Origin: Eucalyptus grandis
Taxonomy: Eukaryota; Streptophyta; Magnoliopsida; Myrtales; Myrtaceae
Assembly: GCF_016545825.1 (NCBI RefSeq)
Contig: NC_052617.1
Span: 4,722,001 to 4,786,000 of the forward strand
Direction: 5' to 3'
Length of the DNA stretch: 64,000 nucleotides
Made by a program: the position numbers and the translations under genes. Numbering within the stretch: the stretch's first letter is position 1; each line of letters starts with the position of its first letter. The notes below the pieces were generated by a model. It worked only from the letters and a program-made list of their open reading frames with translations, made no database searches and was not told the DNA's origin. Positions 1 through 11,679 of this stretch are shown piece after piece.

Positions 1-607
1 CGAGTCAAGGCTGTAGGCCTTCACCTGCGCGTCGGTGGATCCGTTGTTGAACAGCTGCTGGTCCGAGTGCAGGAGGCCCTTCATGCTCACTAGGTCCTTG
101 AAGCAGTTATTGTTGAACATGTCGCCGTTGCCGGTCTCAAGCGGCACGAGATTACCATCCCCGCCCGCACCGGGACAGTTCTGCCTCTACGACATGGCGA
201 ATGCGGGGTCGATGTTCTCCTCGTTGTAGATGCGAGCACGGAACAGGAAGCACCTTGCTCGGCCTATCGTGTGAGTTCCTGCGGCACAAGAGCGCATGTA
301 AGACGGTGGATCATGGTCGGGCAATTTTCTTTCAGCGACAATCAAAGAAAGCCTTTCCATAGTGCGAAGACCAAAAGAATGATACTTCTCTCTTAGATTA
401 ATGACATTTTTTGCCATGGCCAAGTAAATTAGATGAAACACCTGAGAGGGCGACCATTTCTTTGGCAGAGAATCCCTTATTAGCGAAGTCAGATATGAGA
501 CCGCTAAGGTCCGAGAGTGGCGAAGGAATATCGCTGTTTGCAGCGCTCAAACTTGCGGTGGTTGAATCTCTCCTACCTAGTTGAACGGTCCACGTAGGTC
601 CACCCAA
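1..607 (-). pseudogene. class III peroxidase, 3' fragment with premature stop
   Basis: Secretory plant peroxidases oxidise phenolics with H2O2 in the cell wall or vacuole. Exon 3 is 607-442 (166 bp, the usual size of this exon) and encodes [14 protein letters not shown], then [18 protein letters not shown] intron (441-279) splits the Gly codon, and exon 4 (278 to the window edge) continues with THTIGRARC, which holds the proximal haem-binding His, then [17 protein letters not shown]. An in-frame TAG follows at 189-187. Beyond the stop the same frame continues in peroxidase sequence (NCPGAGGDGNLVPLE, then KGLLHSDQQLFNNGSTDAQV). I found no exon 1 or exon 2 (signal peptide, distal His) in the ~1.4 kb upstream. 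The stop and the missing 5' half make this a pseudogene; a sequencing error at the TAG would not restore the missing exons. Confidence 0.85.
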
Positions 608-1524
608 CTGAAAATTGTTGCGTGATCCCCAATTAGTATAATCGATCTGATCATAATCACATTCTGTCTTGTTGATTAAAAAAGGGATATAAGACTATAC
701 TTGGAGTAACATATTATCCGAAATCATCGATTAATGCATCGCCATGGGCATGGAAAGTAATATTCTTTGCCAATACTGCCATGTCTGACCAATCAATATG
801 GAGATTCTATAACGGTTGTAGCACATAACCACTATATTTTATGAGAATATCAATTGGTTTGTCACGCCGTGTTAAGAAGAAATTGTTGGAAAATTGGTTT
901 CGAATTGGGTAGAACAATGAAATCGGATCGAGTAAAACAACTCGGACTTTGAGGCGTGATATCACTTTTTTTAAGGATTTATTTGCCTCACAACGTTGCT
1001 AATAGTCACCGACAAAAATCCTCTATGATACAACAAAGTCTCGGATGAGAATATTATATAGCAATTCAAGTATTTCTCCAGGGTCTCTCTAAGAAACAAT
1101 CGAAAAATTGGCTGCTGTTTTTTCAGAAAGAAAACTCGAAAAATGACCATTTTTTTCTTTCCGAAAAATGACAAGTATATATATAAAAAGTCTTGCAACT
1201 CTTCGTGAAAATTGCGAACAAACACGTCTTTAGAAAATTATTCGGATAAACAAATGCGACTTTTCAAATGAAGTCGAAAACGAATAATTGCAACCCTTCG
1301 GAAAAAGTTAAAACCGAATAAGTAATTTTTAAAATGTTGTCTTGAAAAGATACAAACAAAATTCGGAATAATAATAATAATAATAATATTTTTTTAAATG
1401 AAATTTCAATTTTCATTTTATATATTTTCTTTCCGAAATTCTCAAAATAAAAGACAACCTTTGACTTAACAAAAAAAAAAAAAAATTAATAACGAAGAAC
1501 CGCAGGCGCGCAGGATCGCGCACT
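608..1524. other. AT-rich intergenic, no gene seen
   Basis: This stretch lies upstream of the peroxidase fragment on its coding strand and was checked for peroxidase exons 1 and 2 (the FHDCFVQGCD and VSCADI motifs). None was recognisable. A short (TAA)n run lies near 1369-1388. Nothing else is supported. Confidence 0.5.
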
Positions 1525-1588
1525 AAAGTAAACAAGGGTTCTTTAGTACTCTATCTGACCAAAGTAAACAAAGGTTCTTTAGTACTAT
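1525..1588. repeat. 36-bp tandem duplication
   Basis: The unit starting AAAGTAAACAAGGGTTCTTT at 1525 repeats at 1561 with one change over the first 27 bases (period 36). It is a local duplication with no coding content. Confidence 0.8.
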
Positions 1589-1671
1589 TGTAATGCTACA
1601 TGTACTGAAAAATCTTACAAAATTTTGTTGACTAAATGATATGACATTTTCATATCAGTTAATTTAGCGTG

Positions 1672-2401
1672 GCAATTATTCCAAAAACCAATCACAATCG
1701 TTTTAACATCCAATCGAAATTGTCATGTCACTAAATAAATAAGGTTTAGTAAGAATTTTTAGGACATCTAGATAATTTATTTTTATCATGATAGGAACTT
1801 TGAGCCCTTATGCCCTTGTTGCAAACTGACGAGGCTTCCCCTATGATGGAATAGGTCAGCTGACTGCCGCCGACTCCTCCTTTGGAGTGTCCCCTGGCAT
1901 TAAACTCGGCAGATGGAAGTAGCTCCCACACCTCCAGAAATATAGCGGCTGAAAACCTACCCAAAAGTTTGGATTTGGACAGGTCTTTGAAAGGCCTACA
2001 GGAAACAGTGGGAAGAACCCTCCTAGGTAGTTGATTGCCGTCGGCTCCTCCTCTAGAGTGTCCTCCCACGTTAAACTCAAGGGATAAAGATGACTCCTAC
2101 GTCTCAAAAAAATATAGTGGTTGGGGACCTTCATTGAAATGCGGATCTGAGTAGATCCTTAAACAACTCAAGGAAAAGAAATATGGGGACGAACCCTCGA
2201 GGGGCGCAACCCCCGAGATCACCCCCCTATTCCCTCTTTCCAGGGAAGAAAAATATGAGGAGGGAATTGTGGATAAGAACGTATTATTCCAAATACAAAT
2301 CCCATTTATTTTAACATTCGATCAAAATTATCATGTCACTAAATAAAAAAGATATGGTAGGACTTTTTAGGACATCTACAGAATTTATCATAATAGGAAC
2401 T
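1672..2401. repeat. complex repeat: ~130-bp direct repeats flanking a ~175-bp tandem dimer
   Basis: The outer repeats (about 1672-1800 and 2281-2401) share 'tcatgtcactaaataaa', 'tttttaggacatct' and 'ataggaactt'. Between them two diverged copies of a ~171-176-bp unit lie head to tail (about 1861-2031 and 2032-2207). Both contain GGAGTGTCCCC/AGAGTGTCCTCC, 'ttaaactc', 'aaatatag' and 'gaaccctc'. The apparent minus-strand reading frames across it come from this repetition and resemble no protein I know. Confidence 0.65.
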
Positions 2402-2474
2402 TCAAATCTTCAAGTTACTCCCTTGAGAGGATGCCACATCAACACATTTTAAATAGACGGTGTAGTTTAACTAA

Positions 2475-2686
2475 AGGTCTATTTGTTTAAAAAAAAAACT
2501 GTTTCCAAAAAGTTATATTTCAACTTTTATGCATTTGAATAACGAAAAATTAATTGATTTACAAAAATATTTTTCATGGGCTAATAACAACAAATTTAGA
2601 TTGGGAAAATTGCTTTTCCTAATCACCAAATAAATGAAAAACAAGAATTTCCCCTGATAATAATTTTCAATAAAACAAATGCACTC
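2475..2686. mobile_element. small PIF/Harbinger-like MITE (212 bp)
   Basis: The ends are inverted repeats: AGGTCTATTTGTTT at the left against GAGTGCATTTGTTT (reverse complement) at the right. TAA lies outside both ends (2472-2474 and 2687-2689), which fits the 3-bp TWA target duplication of PIF/Harbinger elements. The interior is non-coding and AT-rich. Confidence 0.6.
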
Positions 2687-2796
2687 TAACTCATTCTAAG
2701 AAAATGATGAAATGCTATCCATCTTCTATCTCCTCCTCTCTTTCTCTCTCCTATGCCCTTTGCTTGTTACCCTCCAATATCACCGTGGTCGCTTAA

Positions 2797-3539
2797 GGAA
2801 TGTTTGATAACGTTTCTGTTCTGGGGACCAATTGTTTTTTATAAACATTTTTTTCTATTTCTACTCTAAGAAACAGTTTTTGAATATTTAAACTCGTTTG
2901 GTACCTACACAAAATTTCTGTTTCTAGGAAAGAAATACGTTTGATACGACCCGATATATTTTTATGATTTAGATTTCGTTTAATTTATTAATAATGTTAT
3001 TACATTTTTTCTTTTATTTTTCTTCTCCTTCCTCCAGTTAGTCACTGGCCGACAACCGGCTAGAGAAGGGCCAGCAACATCAACCTCAAGGGAGGCTCGC
3101 CAGCCACCGACAAGGTCACCTTGAGCCTCGCCATGACTAGGCGATGCTCACGGTGGTCGAGCGAGGCTCGGCCTTGCTAGATTTAGGCGAGGTTGAGCCT
3201 TGCCTAGCCACGACGAGGCTCAGGAGGGCCTCGCCAATGGCCGGCGAGCTCGGCGACCTCGCCAAGGGCTAGCGAGGCCGGTGACCAGCTAGGGAAGAAG
3301 GAAGGAAGAGAAAAAAAAAAAGGAAAAAAAAAATTGATTCGTGATTCTTGTTTCTTGAGTTGTTCCTAAGAACAAGAAGCAACTTTTTTCTTTTTTTTTT
3401 TTTTTCTTATTTCTATTCCGAGGAATAAATTTGTTCTCGAGAACAAAAAATTTACCAAACACGCATTTCTATTATATTTATACTTTTGGGAATAAAAGAA
3501 TAGAAACATGTGCTCTCGGAAGCGTTACCAAATGCACTC
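2797..3539. mobile_element. PIF/Harbinger-like MITE with GC-rich core (743 bp)
   Basis: The left end GGAATGTTTGATAACGTTTC is inverted at the right end (reverse complement GAGTGCATTTGGTAACGCTTC), and TTAA flanks both ends (2793-2796, 3540-3543). The subterminal regions are inverted too (AACAGTTTTTGAA and 'gaacaaaaaattt' blocks). A GC-rich low-complexity core at about 3037-3300 repeats 'gcgaggctcg' and 'cctcgcca' motifs. There is no transposase reading frame, so the element is non-autonomous. Confidence 0.7.
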
Positions 3540-3543
3540 TTAA

Positions 3544-5500
3544 TCAACCAATACTACGCCACCACACCCTCTCCCTCCATCAGCCACCACCAGCGGTGAG
3601 CAAACTTTGCCTTCCTTTATCCTCAACCCTCAAGACTAGACGCCTCTCTCAGTTGTCTGAGTAAATTTTGTCTAAGCCAATTAGGTTTTCTTATGCATTT
3701 GCTCAAGAGCCAAAACGGAAGATGAGATTCTGCCTCACATAACGAAATAACGAAGACGAAAGGCGTACGCACAAATTTCAAATTGTTAACCTTTTTTTAA
3801 TAAATTGAACATAAAGTAAAATCACATGTAAAGCCCTTACCCGATTTACTGCTATAAGTTTCATAAAAAGAGTCAGGACAATAGTCGCCCTTGTTAGTAG
3901 CTAGCTACTATTTGATAGTATATGAGCAGAACTGAATTCTAAGGCGCTCCTAGCTCATACACTTTACAAGGACAAACACATCAAGGGCTAATCCGACTCA
4001 TAAATCATAGACTAACACCAAAGAAAGCACATGGAGATACGGGACGCGCATTGGTTCATTGGAAGAAATCGGCCGAACATTTTGTATGTTTCCCGCCCAA
4101 CACAGTTTGACGGGGGCTGATGCTCGTTTTGCTCGAAAACAATAGTTGCCTGAACAATTTTGTTAGAACGAGTGAACTTGGTTTACATAGAATCACAAGC
4201 AAATCATGGAATGATATACAAACAAATTAACCTGATTTGAGATGACAGTTCAAGAAATTTTCTGATCACGGCAAGAATTTAGCACTTGGATTAGAGAATG
4301 GCATCGAAGTTGTAATTCTTAGTTGTCCATCTGACTTCTTCTTCCCCCTCAACCATACGATATATAACCAGAAGTTTAATAGTTTATAGTTAACTTTGTT
4401 AAATTTTCTGTGAAAATCCAAAAAAAGAAAAAATGCTACGTGTCATGGGACGATCTACCCAACAAAAAGGCAAGAACAGTTTTCATTGATCTCTCCCTCT
4501 TCCATGAGAAAATGTTTTCCATGAATTCACTTCGGCGAAAGGCCCTGTCCATTGGGTCCGGACCCTACCCTTGTTGGGCCTGGTCCTGGACAAGCCCAAT
4601 AGACTTAATGGGCTGGACCAAGTTCGAATTATCTTTCGTCGATTCGGGCAATTCAATTATTGGGCCCATGTGGCCCAAATCATCCAAACCTTTAGTCCTC
4701 AGTGGTCACCGGATCAGTGAACATCGAGCAAAAACAATAAATAAATAGACGAAAAGAACAATCATCCCAATAAATGGGGCCCCCTCTCCCTTTCATTTTC
4801 ACTATTCTTTTATTCTCCCTCACATGTCACTTCCTAATGCTCTTACTCTCTAAAACCGTTTGTTAATTTTCATTTTTCTCCTCTCACCTTACAGGGATTC
4901 AATCTCTCTAAAGTATTTGCGACAGAGAATAGCAACTACCATTCGCTATTATCCCAACTCAATCCGAACTTCAACCGAAAAAACAAGTCAAGTTGTTCAA
5001 TGTTCCATGACAACGACGTCTACATGCTGGCTCCACCCTAATAACAAGCCCATTTCCAAAACAACATAATGATTAGGATGAATTCCGGGGGAAAATAATG
5101 TACCAAATACCATAATCATTGGCACAACAATCGGATAATTGGATTTTCCAGATCAGTTTGGGCTTTCACACATTTAAATATGAAAGTTACAAAGAAAAAA
5201 AAAGGAAATTCATAAATAATTAAGTACACGTTTTTTATTCATGAAATATCATCCGTGGTACCTTGTAGCTTTTTACACTATCAGGATGCAGAGTACAAGC
5301 AGCCCTCATCTCGTAAGGCCAAGAGTTTTGCCATTCCTCTCTGTCAACTCGAAGTCTAAGGCAAAGAACTTTCAAATACTCTTTTCTCTTTAATTAGGAC
5401 CAGATCGTCTCTTCCTTCAAAAGAGTTCCCACCTATTGCTATCACTACTAACAAGAGACTAGCAACGGTGAGAGAGCAACTCTCTTCCCTTCTTTCTTCG
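3544..5500. other. intergenic, no gene recognised
   Basis: The sequence is unique-looking and AT-rich. A 112-codon reading frame at 4410-4748 shows no family motif, has no exon context and is not called as a gene. 5440-5500 resembles 10916-10965 ('agagagcaactctc', 'cccttctttcttc'), suggesting old shared repeat material. Confidence 0.4.
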
Positions 5501-5504
5501 CGAA

Positions 5505-6254
5505 AAGTACCAAAATAGTCCTAAATCTTTTATATTTGTACCAATTCAGTCTTAAACTTTTCAATTTAACTAATTTAGTCCTAAACATTTTTACATTAGT
5601 ACCAATTCAGTCCATTCGACTAATTTAAGTCGGAAATTGCTAATGTGGTTGCCGACGATTTTATGTGGCGCCACGTGAACAAATTTTATAATTTTTTTTT
5701 TCTGATTTTTTAATTTTTTTTCCTTTTTTTCCTTTTTTTCTCTTTTCTTTTCTTTTTATTTTTTCTTTTTATCCCTTGGCTGGCGAGGTCGCCAATCGGC
5801 CAACCATCATCGGCCATAGGTTGGTCGGGCGAGGGCCCCACGCCCTCGTCAGCCACTAGCGAGGGCGTCAGCCACCGCCCAGATCCAGGCAAGGGCCGAA
5901 ACCCTTGCCCATTGGCCGCGAGGGCTGCCGCACCCTCGCCCGCCATGAGCGAGGATTGCCGCGCCCTCACCTATGGTCGATGAGGCGTAGAGGCCCTTGC
6001 CCAAATCTAGGCGAGGCCATGACGCCACAGGCGAGGCCGCCGTGGCCCTCGCCCGCCACAAGCTAGGGCATTGGGCCCTCACCTAGATCCAAGCAAGGGC
6101 CGCGACAGCCTCGCTTGTGGCGTCGTGCCCTCGCCTGGATCTGGGCGAGGGCCGCCACACCCTCGCCCAGCATGAGCGAGGGTGGTTGTGCCCTCACCTG
6201 TGGCCAACGAGGCGTAGAGGCCCTCACCGGTCAATGGGCGAGGGTTTCGGCCCT
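5505..6254. mobile_element. 'AGTCCTAAAC'-type element, left part with GC-rich core
   Basis: 5512-5610 carries the characteristic phrases 'agtcctaaat', 'accaattcagtc' and 'aatttagtcctaaac', which recur at the ends of related elements at about 19000-20660, 36720-37265 and 39268-39846. A pyrimidine-rich tract (5690-5770) leads into a core (5775-6250) of 'gccctcgccc' and 'gcgagggc' repeats. The expected inverted right end is missing; the sequence changes at 6255 into the ~0.95-kb local repeat unit. Reading frames in the core (for example 5710-6082 minus) are repeat artefacts. Confidence 0.5.
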
Positions 6255-8430
6255 GCCCTTATACTTTATTGATTTTCATTCATTGCTCCTTTATTCATAT
6301 GAGCAATTAACATCCAAATCCATTAAGAAGAAACAAAGCAAAAAAATAAAAAATAAATTAGATAAAGCAAAATGAAACGAAAAATTAAAAAAGGAAAGTC
6401 GCGTAGAGATTGTCACTTGACACCACCCACGATCCATTAGTCTTGGTCCGCCAAGTCTCGTCGTCGTAAGTGTTGGACGTCATAGCCTATTTGACGAAGT
6501 GACAAATATGGACTCCGGTCCCTTACAGTGTCAAAATTTAATACGGAGGGATACTTACATATTAAAAGTTAGGAAAAATATACTTAAGTGTCAAAATTAG
6601 AACAAAATGGATCGATTAAATGCCAACAACGAATCCAACCAAAATACTGATGTGGTTATTTTTTGATAAGACAAATGTAAAATGACTTAATTTTGCATAT
6701 TGAAATGAGAAGCCAAAAATGACGTCGTTTTGTATGCTAATGTGGCTAAATAAGCAAAAAAACGATGTCAGTTTTGCCTTGGTTTAGCCCTCACCCAACC
6801 CTTGCAACTTCTCCTTCTTCTTCTTTTAAATAATCATTTAGTTTTGAATTTAGTTTAATAAATATTTATATTAAAATTCAAATAAAAGGCAAAATAACGT
6901 CATTTTGCTTCTTATATAAATTTCAATATAAATATTAATTGAACTAAATTATTAAAATAATAAATTTAAAAAAGATCACAAATTGGCGAGGATCGTGTGC
7001 AAGCCCTCCCCACTACGTCGCCACCGTCGCCGGAAAGGGCCAGCATCAATGGGGGTAGGGTTGGCCAAGGTCCCCGAGCCCTTGGCGAGGGGTTAACGAC
7101 CTTAGTCAACTGGCAACGAAGGTCGGGGCCCTTCCCCTAGATCTGGAGCGGGTTGTCGGCCCTCGCTCGGCCAACCCAAGGGCTGTTGCCCGCTGGGGGT
7201 TTCCAACAATGATGGGGAAGCGGCGATGAGGGTTGAGCCCTCGCCTTATGCATCCTCCTCCTTTAAAAAATAATAATAATTACATTAGAATTCAAAAAAG
7301 AGGCAAAACGACATTGTTTAGGCTCTTCTTTGCTAACTTAGATCTCCAGCAAGCCACGTAGGTGAGTTATATGATTAAAAAATTGTCATGTAAGATTTCC
7401 TGTTAGGGTTGTTGGACTTAACACTCAGGTATTCTAATTAAAAAAATGATACTTAATTGTAGTTTTCATAATTTTTGGCACTTAAGTATCTCCTATGTCA
7501 AATTTTGGCATTTACTCTATTCTTTTGCTGACAAATATGTGTTCCCCTATAGCAAGCATATTCGAATCATTGCATCGATCATGCGTCACTCTATTGAGAA
7601 ATACGGTGATCACTTCTTTCTTTGCTCGTTTCGAGCTAGATCACTCTTTGATTGTAGTTTTTTTTTTTAATCAGAGATGAAAGTTATAACATCCAACGCA
7701 TCAATTTATTGATTACCATCATGAAATTAGAGAATTCACAAGTACGGATTCGGGAGTTATATGTAGCCCTTCTTTACATTGCTCCTCTATATATGGAGTA
7801 ATCACTCTTTGTAATATGTTTTATCGGAAAACTGGAGCATATAAAAAGGAAAGAAAATTGAAAAAGAATAAAACATGTCGAGACTAGAGTCCAATATATA
7901 AGTTGGAGCCTAAAGAAATTGGATGACCATGAGTGAGAGTGGTTATGACATGACAACCAAAAGAGGTTTTGAAAATCATGAACAAGAGGTTCGAATCCTA
8001 AAAGTTGCAATTTGTTTCCCATTCTCAATCAATATTAGAGATGAGCAAGGGATCATGAAAAACTGAAAAGGAGAAAGAAATTAAATAATTTCAAACTTAG
8101 AACATAATTGACGCTTAGTGCTTAAATCGTTTCTCCTAAATTTTTATACTTGCCCATAATGACATTTCTCAACCATGTAGCATAATGGTCTAGACAAACA
8201 AATAATGCACCTGCCCCTTATACTCTATTGATTTTTATTCATTGCGGTTCGTTCTTCGATCATTCATTATGATCAACCAACCTCCAAATCCATTGAGAAG
8301 AAACAAAACAAAAAAAAAAAAAAAAAAGAAAAGAAAAGAGCGGGCAAATCAAAATGAAGTGTCAAATTAAAAAGCCAAAAATGGACAAAAGAAGATATTT
8401 AAAACAAAGGAAGGAAAAACTAACAGCCCC
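6255..8430. repeat. local ~0.95-kb repeat, locus 1 (one full and one partial unit)
   Basis: A unit beginning 'cctgcccctta' runs from 6255 to 8207, interrupted by the 1.02-kb element at 6511-7530, and a second partial unit starts at 8208. Shared landmarks with locus 2 (11680-13590) are 'ccaaatccattgagaagaaac', 'gacgaagtgacaa', 'tagcataatggtctagaca' and 'tctttgctcg'. Without the insertion the unit is about 0.92 kb, close to the 0.99-kb complete unit at 12366-13355. It has no protein similarity. Confidence 0.75.
6511..7530. mobile_element. MULE-like non-autonomous element (1020 bp)
   Basis: It is flanked by an exact direct repeat GACAAATATG (6501-6510, 7531-7540; 11 bp if the preceding T is counted), close to the 9-10-bp duplications of Mutator-like elements. 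The ends are long, imperfect inverted repeats of roughly 55 bp: 'cagtgtcaaaattt' and 'gggatactta' at the left against reverse-complement 'atgccaaaatttga' and 'ggagatactta' at the right. The interior has a GC-rich segment (6985-7260). Locus 2 holds the matching sequence uninterrupted, which acts as the empty site. Confidence 0.75.
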
Positions 8431-9317
8431 AGAGACTACGGAACATATCTTTGCATTGCCCATGGACGCGCAAGATTTGGTCTCATTCAGGGGGAGGTTA
8501 AACTAAATCCAACAGAGACTTTAATACAAATCACATGGATGCTTGGTTAGCAGATTTGATATGCAAGAAGAAGGCCATACCTGATTTGGAAACCCTGGCA
8601 CATAACCTCTGGCACCTCTGGAAATCCTGAAACCTTTTTGTATTTCGCAAGGCTGTTCCTGATCCACAACAAGTTATTTTGGCAGCTTTTGCATCTACCC
8701 AATCTACTTGTCGATCCCATGAAGTGTGGACGCGCTCTTCCCCCAACCTCCTGACCTCATAGCACCTATGGAAGCCTCCGGATCCTGCCGAGATAAAGAT
8801 TAATATAGATGGAGCATTTTCTTCCACATCAAAGGAGGGATCTGTGGCTTCTATTTGGCGTGATCACTCAGTCGACTTACCAATGGATCTACACGAGACT
8901 GTTCTAGCAACTACGGCGTTGCAAGTAGAAACTCAAGCCCTTCTTGTCACCTTACGATTTGCTACAAAAGAAAATGGAAAGGAAGCAACTCATTGTTGAA
9001 TCACTTTGGGTGCTTGTCCATGCTGCTGCGGAATCCATGCTCGACGCCATGGGAAGCTCGCTCTCTCATCTCGAAGTGCGACACTCATCCCTTGCTTCTC
9101 TAGGTTACGCATCTTTGTTCTGCAGGGAGGGAGCGAATAGAGTAGCCCACTTGGGCTGCATAGGCCCATGAACACGAAGTCTAGCCCATAATTGATCTTT
9201 TCTCCTCCACCGCTCCTGTTGGATTTGCTTTGTACTGACATTATGCCCTATGGTGGCACTTTTGGTTGATATCAATCTACGGTCCTCTTTGTTTTTCGTC
9301 AAAAAAAAAAAAAAAAA
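8426..9317 (+). pseudogene. 5'-truncated L1-type LINE fragment (ORF2 C-terminus)
   Basis: Three frames are needed to read it. ETTEHIF followed, after a frameshift, by LHCPWTRKIW matches the zinc-binding region after plant LINE reverse transcriptase. NLWHLWKS..NLFVFR follows, then the RNase H start WKPPDPAEIKINIDGAFSS at about 8770-8830, and a degraded C-terminal CREGANRVAHLG (9121-9156). Stops and frameshifts break every frame. The fragment ends in a poly-A tract (about 9301-9317), as expected for target-primed retrotransposition. Its insertion split the repeat tail that is continuous at 13570-13610. Confidence 0.8.
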
Positions 9318-9330
9318 GTCGGGCGTCGGC

Positions 9331-9357
9331 ACTGACCAAAAAAAAAAAAAAAAAAAA
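9331..9357 (+). mobile_element. minimal retroposon: ACTGACC plus poly-A between 13-bp repeats
   Basis: The exact direct repeat GTCGGGCGTCGGC (9318-9330 and 9358-9370) encloses only ACTGACC followed by a run of A. It looks like an extremely 5'-truncated retroposed copy with its target-site duplication, and it sits immediately after the LINE poly-A tail. A very similar structure in inverse orientation lies at 35124-35149. Confidence 0.65.
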
Positions 9358-10915
9358 GTCGGGCGTCGGCTTCATCAACGGTGGAAAGACGGTACTCCCG
9401 TTCGGTGAAACGACAACCCACGACCCCGCGGAGAGCCACAAACGTCGCCTCACGCGTCGTGCGTATCAAGAAAAACGACGTTGGAGGCGATCCAGGGTTA
9501 AAACTAGGGTTGAGGTTGACCAGGAATCCTTTGGAAGGTTTTAGACGCTTGCTGCGTCCAAAGATATCTCGGTTTGCTGCGCTTTCGACTTTAGCATTTA
9601 TATTTTCCGCTGCTGGTGGCGGATTGGTCCCGACAGTTGATTAATAATAATAGGTGAGCATTCCCAGTGTCGGCTGCATTAATTTGGCCTTGAGGGAGAG
9701 TCTCGATTTGATAAAGAGAATCACGAGCCTCAATCAATCAAGCAAATTTGCTCGTAAGGTTAAGCATAGATCAGGTTGGGCCGATCTACCTCCTAATCCT
9801 ATAATTAATTTCTATAGTATTGATCATCAATTTTTGGAACCGAGAACCGATTCTATTGAACTTGGGATTGAAAATTAGATCAACCTAATGGGTTCGATTC
9901 GGTTCCAGACTTAACCCGAGACTAATTGATAATTTTTTTATTGCATTTTTTTGTATTTCCTGAAAAGGCAATTGAAGATCGGATCAATCTAATGGAATCG
10001 GCGACGAGCAAGGTCAACGAAGAAATGGAAGCGGTGTGAGTAGCGAGCGTCGAGTAGCAAGCAGGGCAAACGGCGAGCAACGATAACAAGCAGGGTGAGA
10101 GTCGAGTAGTGAGCAGTGTGAGCAATCAGAAGTGAGTAAGATGAGTGTCAATCGGCGAGCGAAAAGTTGTTTTTTTCAATTTTAGCAAATTGAAGATTAA
10201 AAAGACAAAGAAGATAGAAAAGAACAAACATTGAAGGAGGATACAGTGAGGAGTTGTTTACACTATTTTGAATACCGTGAGGACTTCTCACAGAGATATT
10301 TTCTTTTTTTGTAAATTATGGCCGTTGATATCATAAAAGACATTAGAAGTTTAAGCTATTAAAGAACAATATAAAATTACTTGTACTCCTCACTAAGGAG
10401 CCATTTAATATTATTGACGTCATTTGACTTAGGATATTCTCTATATAAAAAAATTTATAAATAATATATTAGATATATAATATATAATATATATAGTCAG
10501 GGTTGGTCCGAGTTAGGCTAACCCTAAACTCTCAGGACCGATGACCAATCCGCATAGTGCTGGTCAAGGGATCCCAAAACCAAGGACCGATCCAGTCTCT
10601 TTAGGAATCGGACGAAGACTAACAGGGTTGGGCAATCCAAGATTGACCTAGACCAATGCTCGCCTCTATTTGCTTGCAAATCCTTGAGGTTTATTTTCCC
10701 AAGGCGTGACTGTAGAATGCTTCTCACTTGGCTCCCTGAGTCCCGATGTTGCACTGATGCCACAAGACTGTTATATAACCGAGTTGCGAACCAACCTCCA
10801 TAGATGTCCGATGGGAGGTGACCGCCGGCCTACCGACAAGACCTCACCAAAGTGCTAACTAGATAAGGGCCTCCTTTAGGGCGACTCGTGAGTGGGCTTG
10901 AAATCCAATTCCTAA
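9358..10915. repeat. tail of local segmental duplication, locus 1
   Basis: 9358-9745 matches 13592-13985 (shared 'gaaacgac', 'aaaaacgacgttg', 'ggcgatccagggtt', 'tttagacgcttgct', 'cgacagttgattaataata'), and 10668-10915 matches 13986-14222 ('ttgcttgcaaatcct', 'gatgtccgatgggaggtgac', 'caaagtgctaactagat'). The two parts are separated by a 913-bp insertion at 9755-10667. No reading frame is conserved between the copies, so it is probably non-coding. Confidence 0.8.
9755..10667. mobile_element. 0.9-kb insertion, probable DNA element
   Basis: It is defined by comparison with the uninterrupted copy at 13980-13995. The flanks ATTTGCTCG (9746-9754) and ATTTGCTTG (10668-10676) match at 8 of 9 bases and are a possible target duplication. 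The ends are weakly inverted ('taagcatagatcaggt' against reverse-complement 'agcattggtctaggt'). The interior has 'gaaccg' and 'ggttcc' phrases and an AT-rich stretch (10440-10495). It shares this style with 28990-29215. No transposase is seen. Confidence 0.5.
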
Positions 10916-11679
10916 CAAGAGATTAGTGGCTCAAAGAGAGCAACTCTCGTCCCTTCTTTCTTCACTCCTAGTTTTCTAGCTTTCTTCGTAAGTAAGATCG
11001 GTGGGTACAAGCTAGTATGACTCCAAACCCATAACCCTAACCTATACTCATTAGCTCTAAAATTTTGGAACGTAGAACCTACTGCACGAGCTCTAATACA
11101 TATCTTGGAACCTACCTAAACATATTGACCGGAGAATGAGTAAGATCCACGGGTTCTACGGACACCCTTAGAAAATAATCCTATTGATTCAATATTGATG
11201 TAAAATGGTTATGCTTTTGTCTCTTCGAGGGATAACCATAAACTAATAATCCAATGGCTTATTACATGTCCCAAAGAAGATATAGGAACTCTTTTCGAGT
11301 AATTATGCTTAGAACCAATCAGTTAATTAAGATATATTAAACTACATTTTAACCGCAATATATAAACATCCTTTAATTTGAATAATGCAGAATTGATAAA
11401 CAATTTATGTAGGACTTATCAGGGAGCCTTTTATGACCTAATACATTGCGCATTCGACTGTCGGCACTATATTCCAATTCACGTGAAAAGCACCATGGTA
11501 GAGAAAAGTAGCGAAAACCTTTGCTAAAAGAAGATTTTAAACGAAGATACGGATCAAGGCCTGTAAAGTACTCTTGGAGCTGTCTTCCCATTTGGGTATC
11601 TCGTGGGACGGGGATGGGCAACTGGCGTCCTCAGAAAGTTCACAACTCCCCATTCCTGTTATAAAAAAACCCGTATATT
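10916..11679. other. intergenic spacer between the two repeat loci
   Basis: No protein, RNA gene or clear mobile element was seen. It separates locus 1 from locus 2 of the local duplication. Confidence 0.4.

Noticed and set aside
5710..6375. overlapping frames in the GC-rich core
   Set aside because: They arise from 'gccctcgcc' repetition with no stop codons; no protein similarity.
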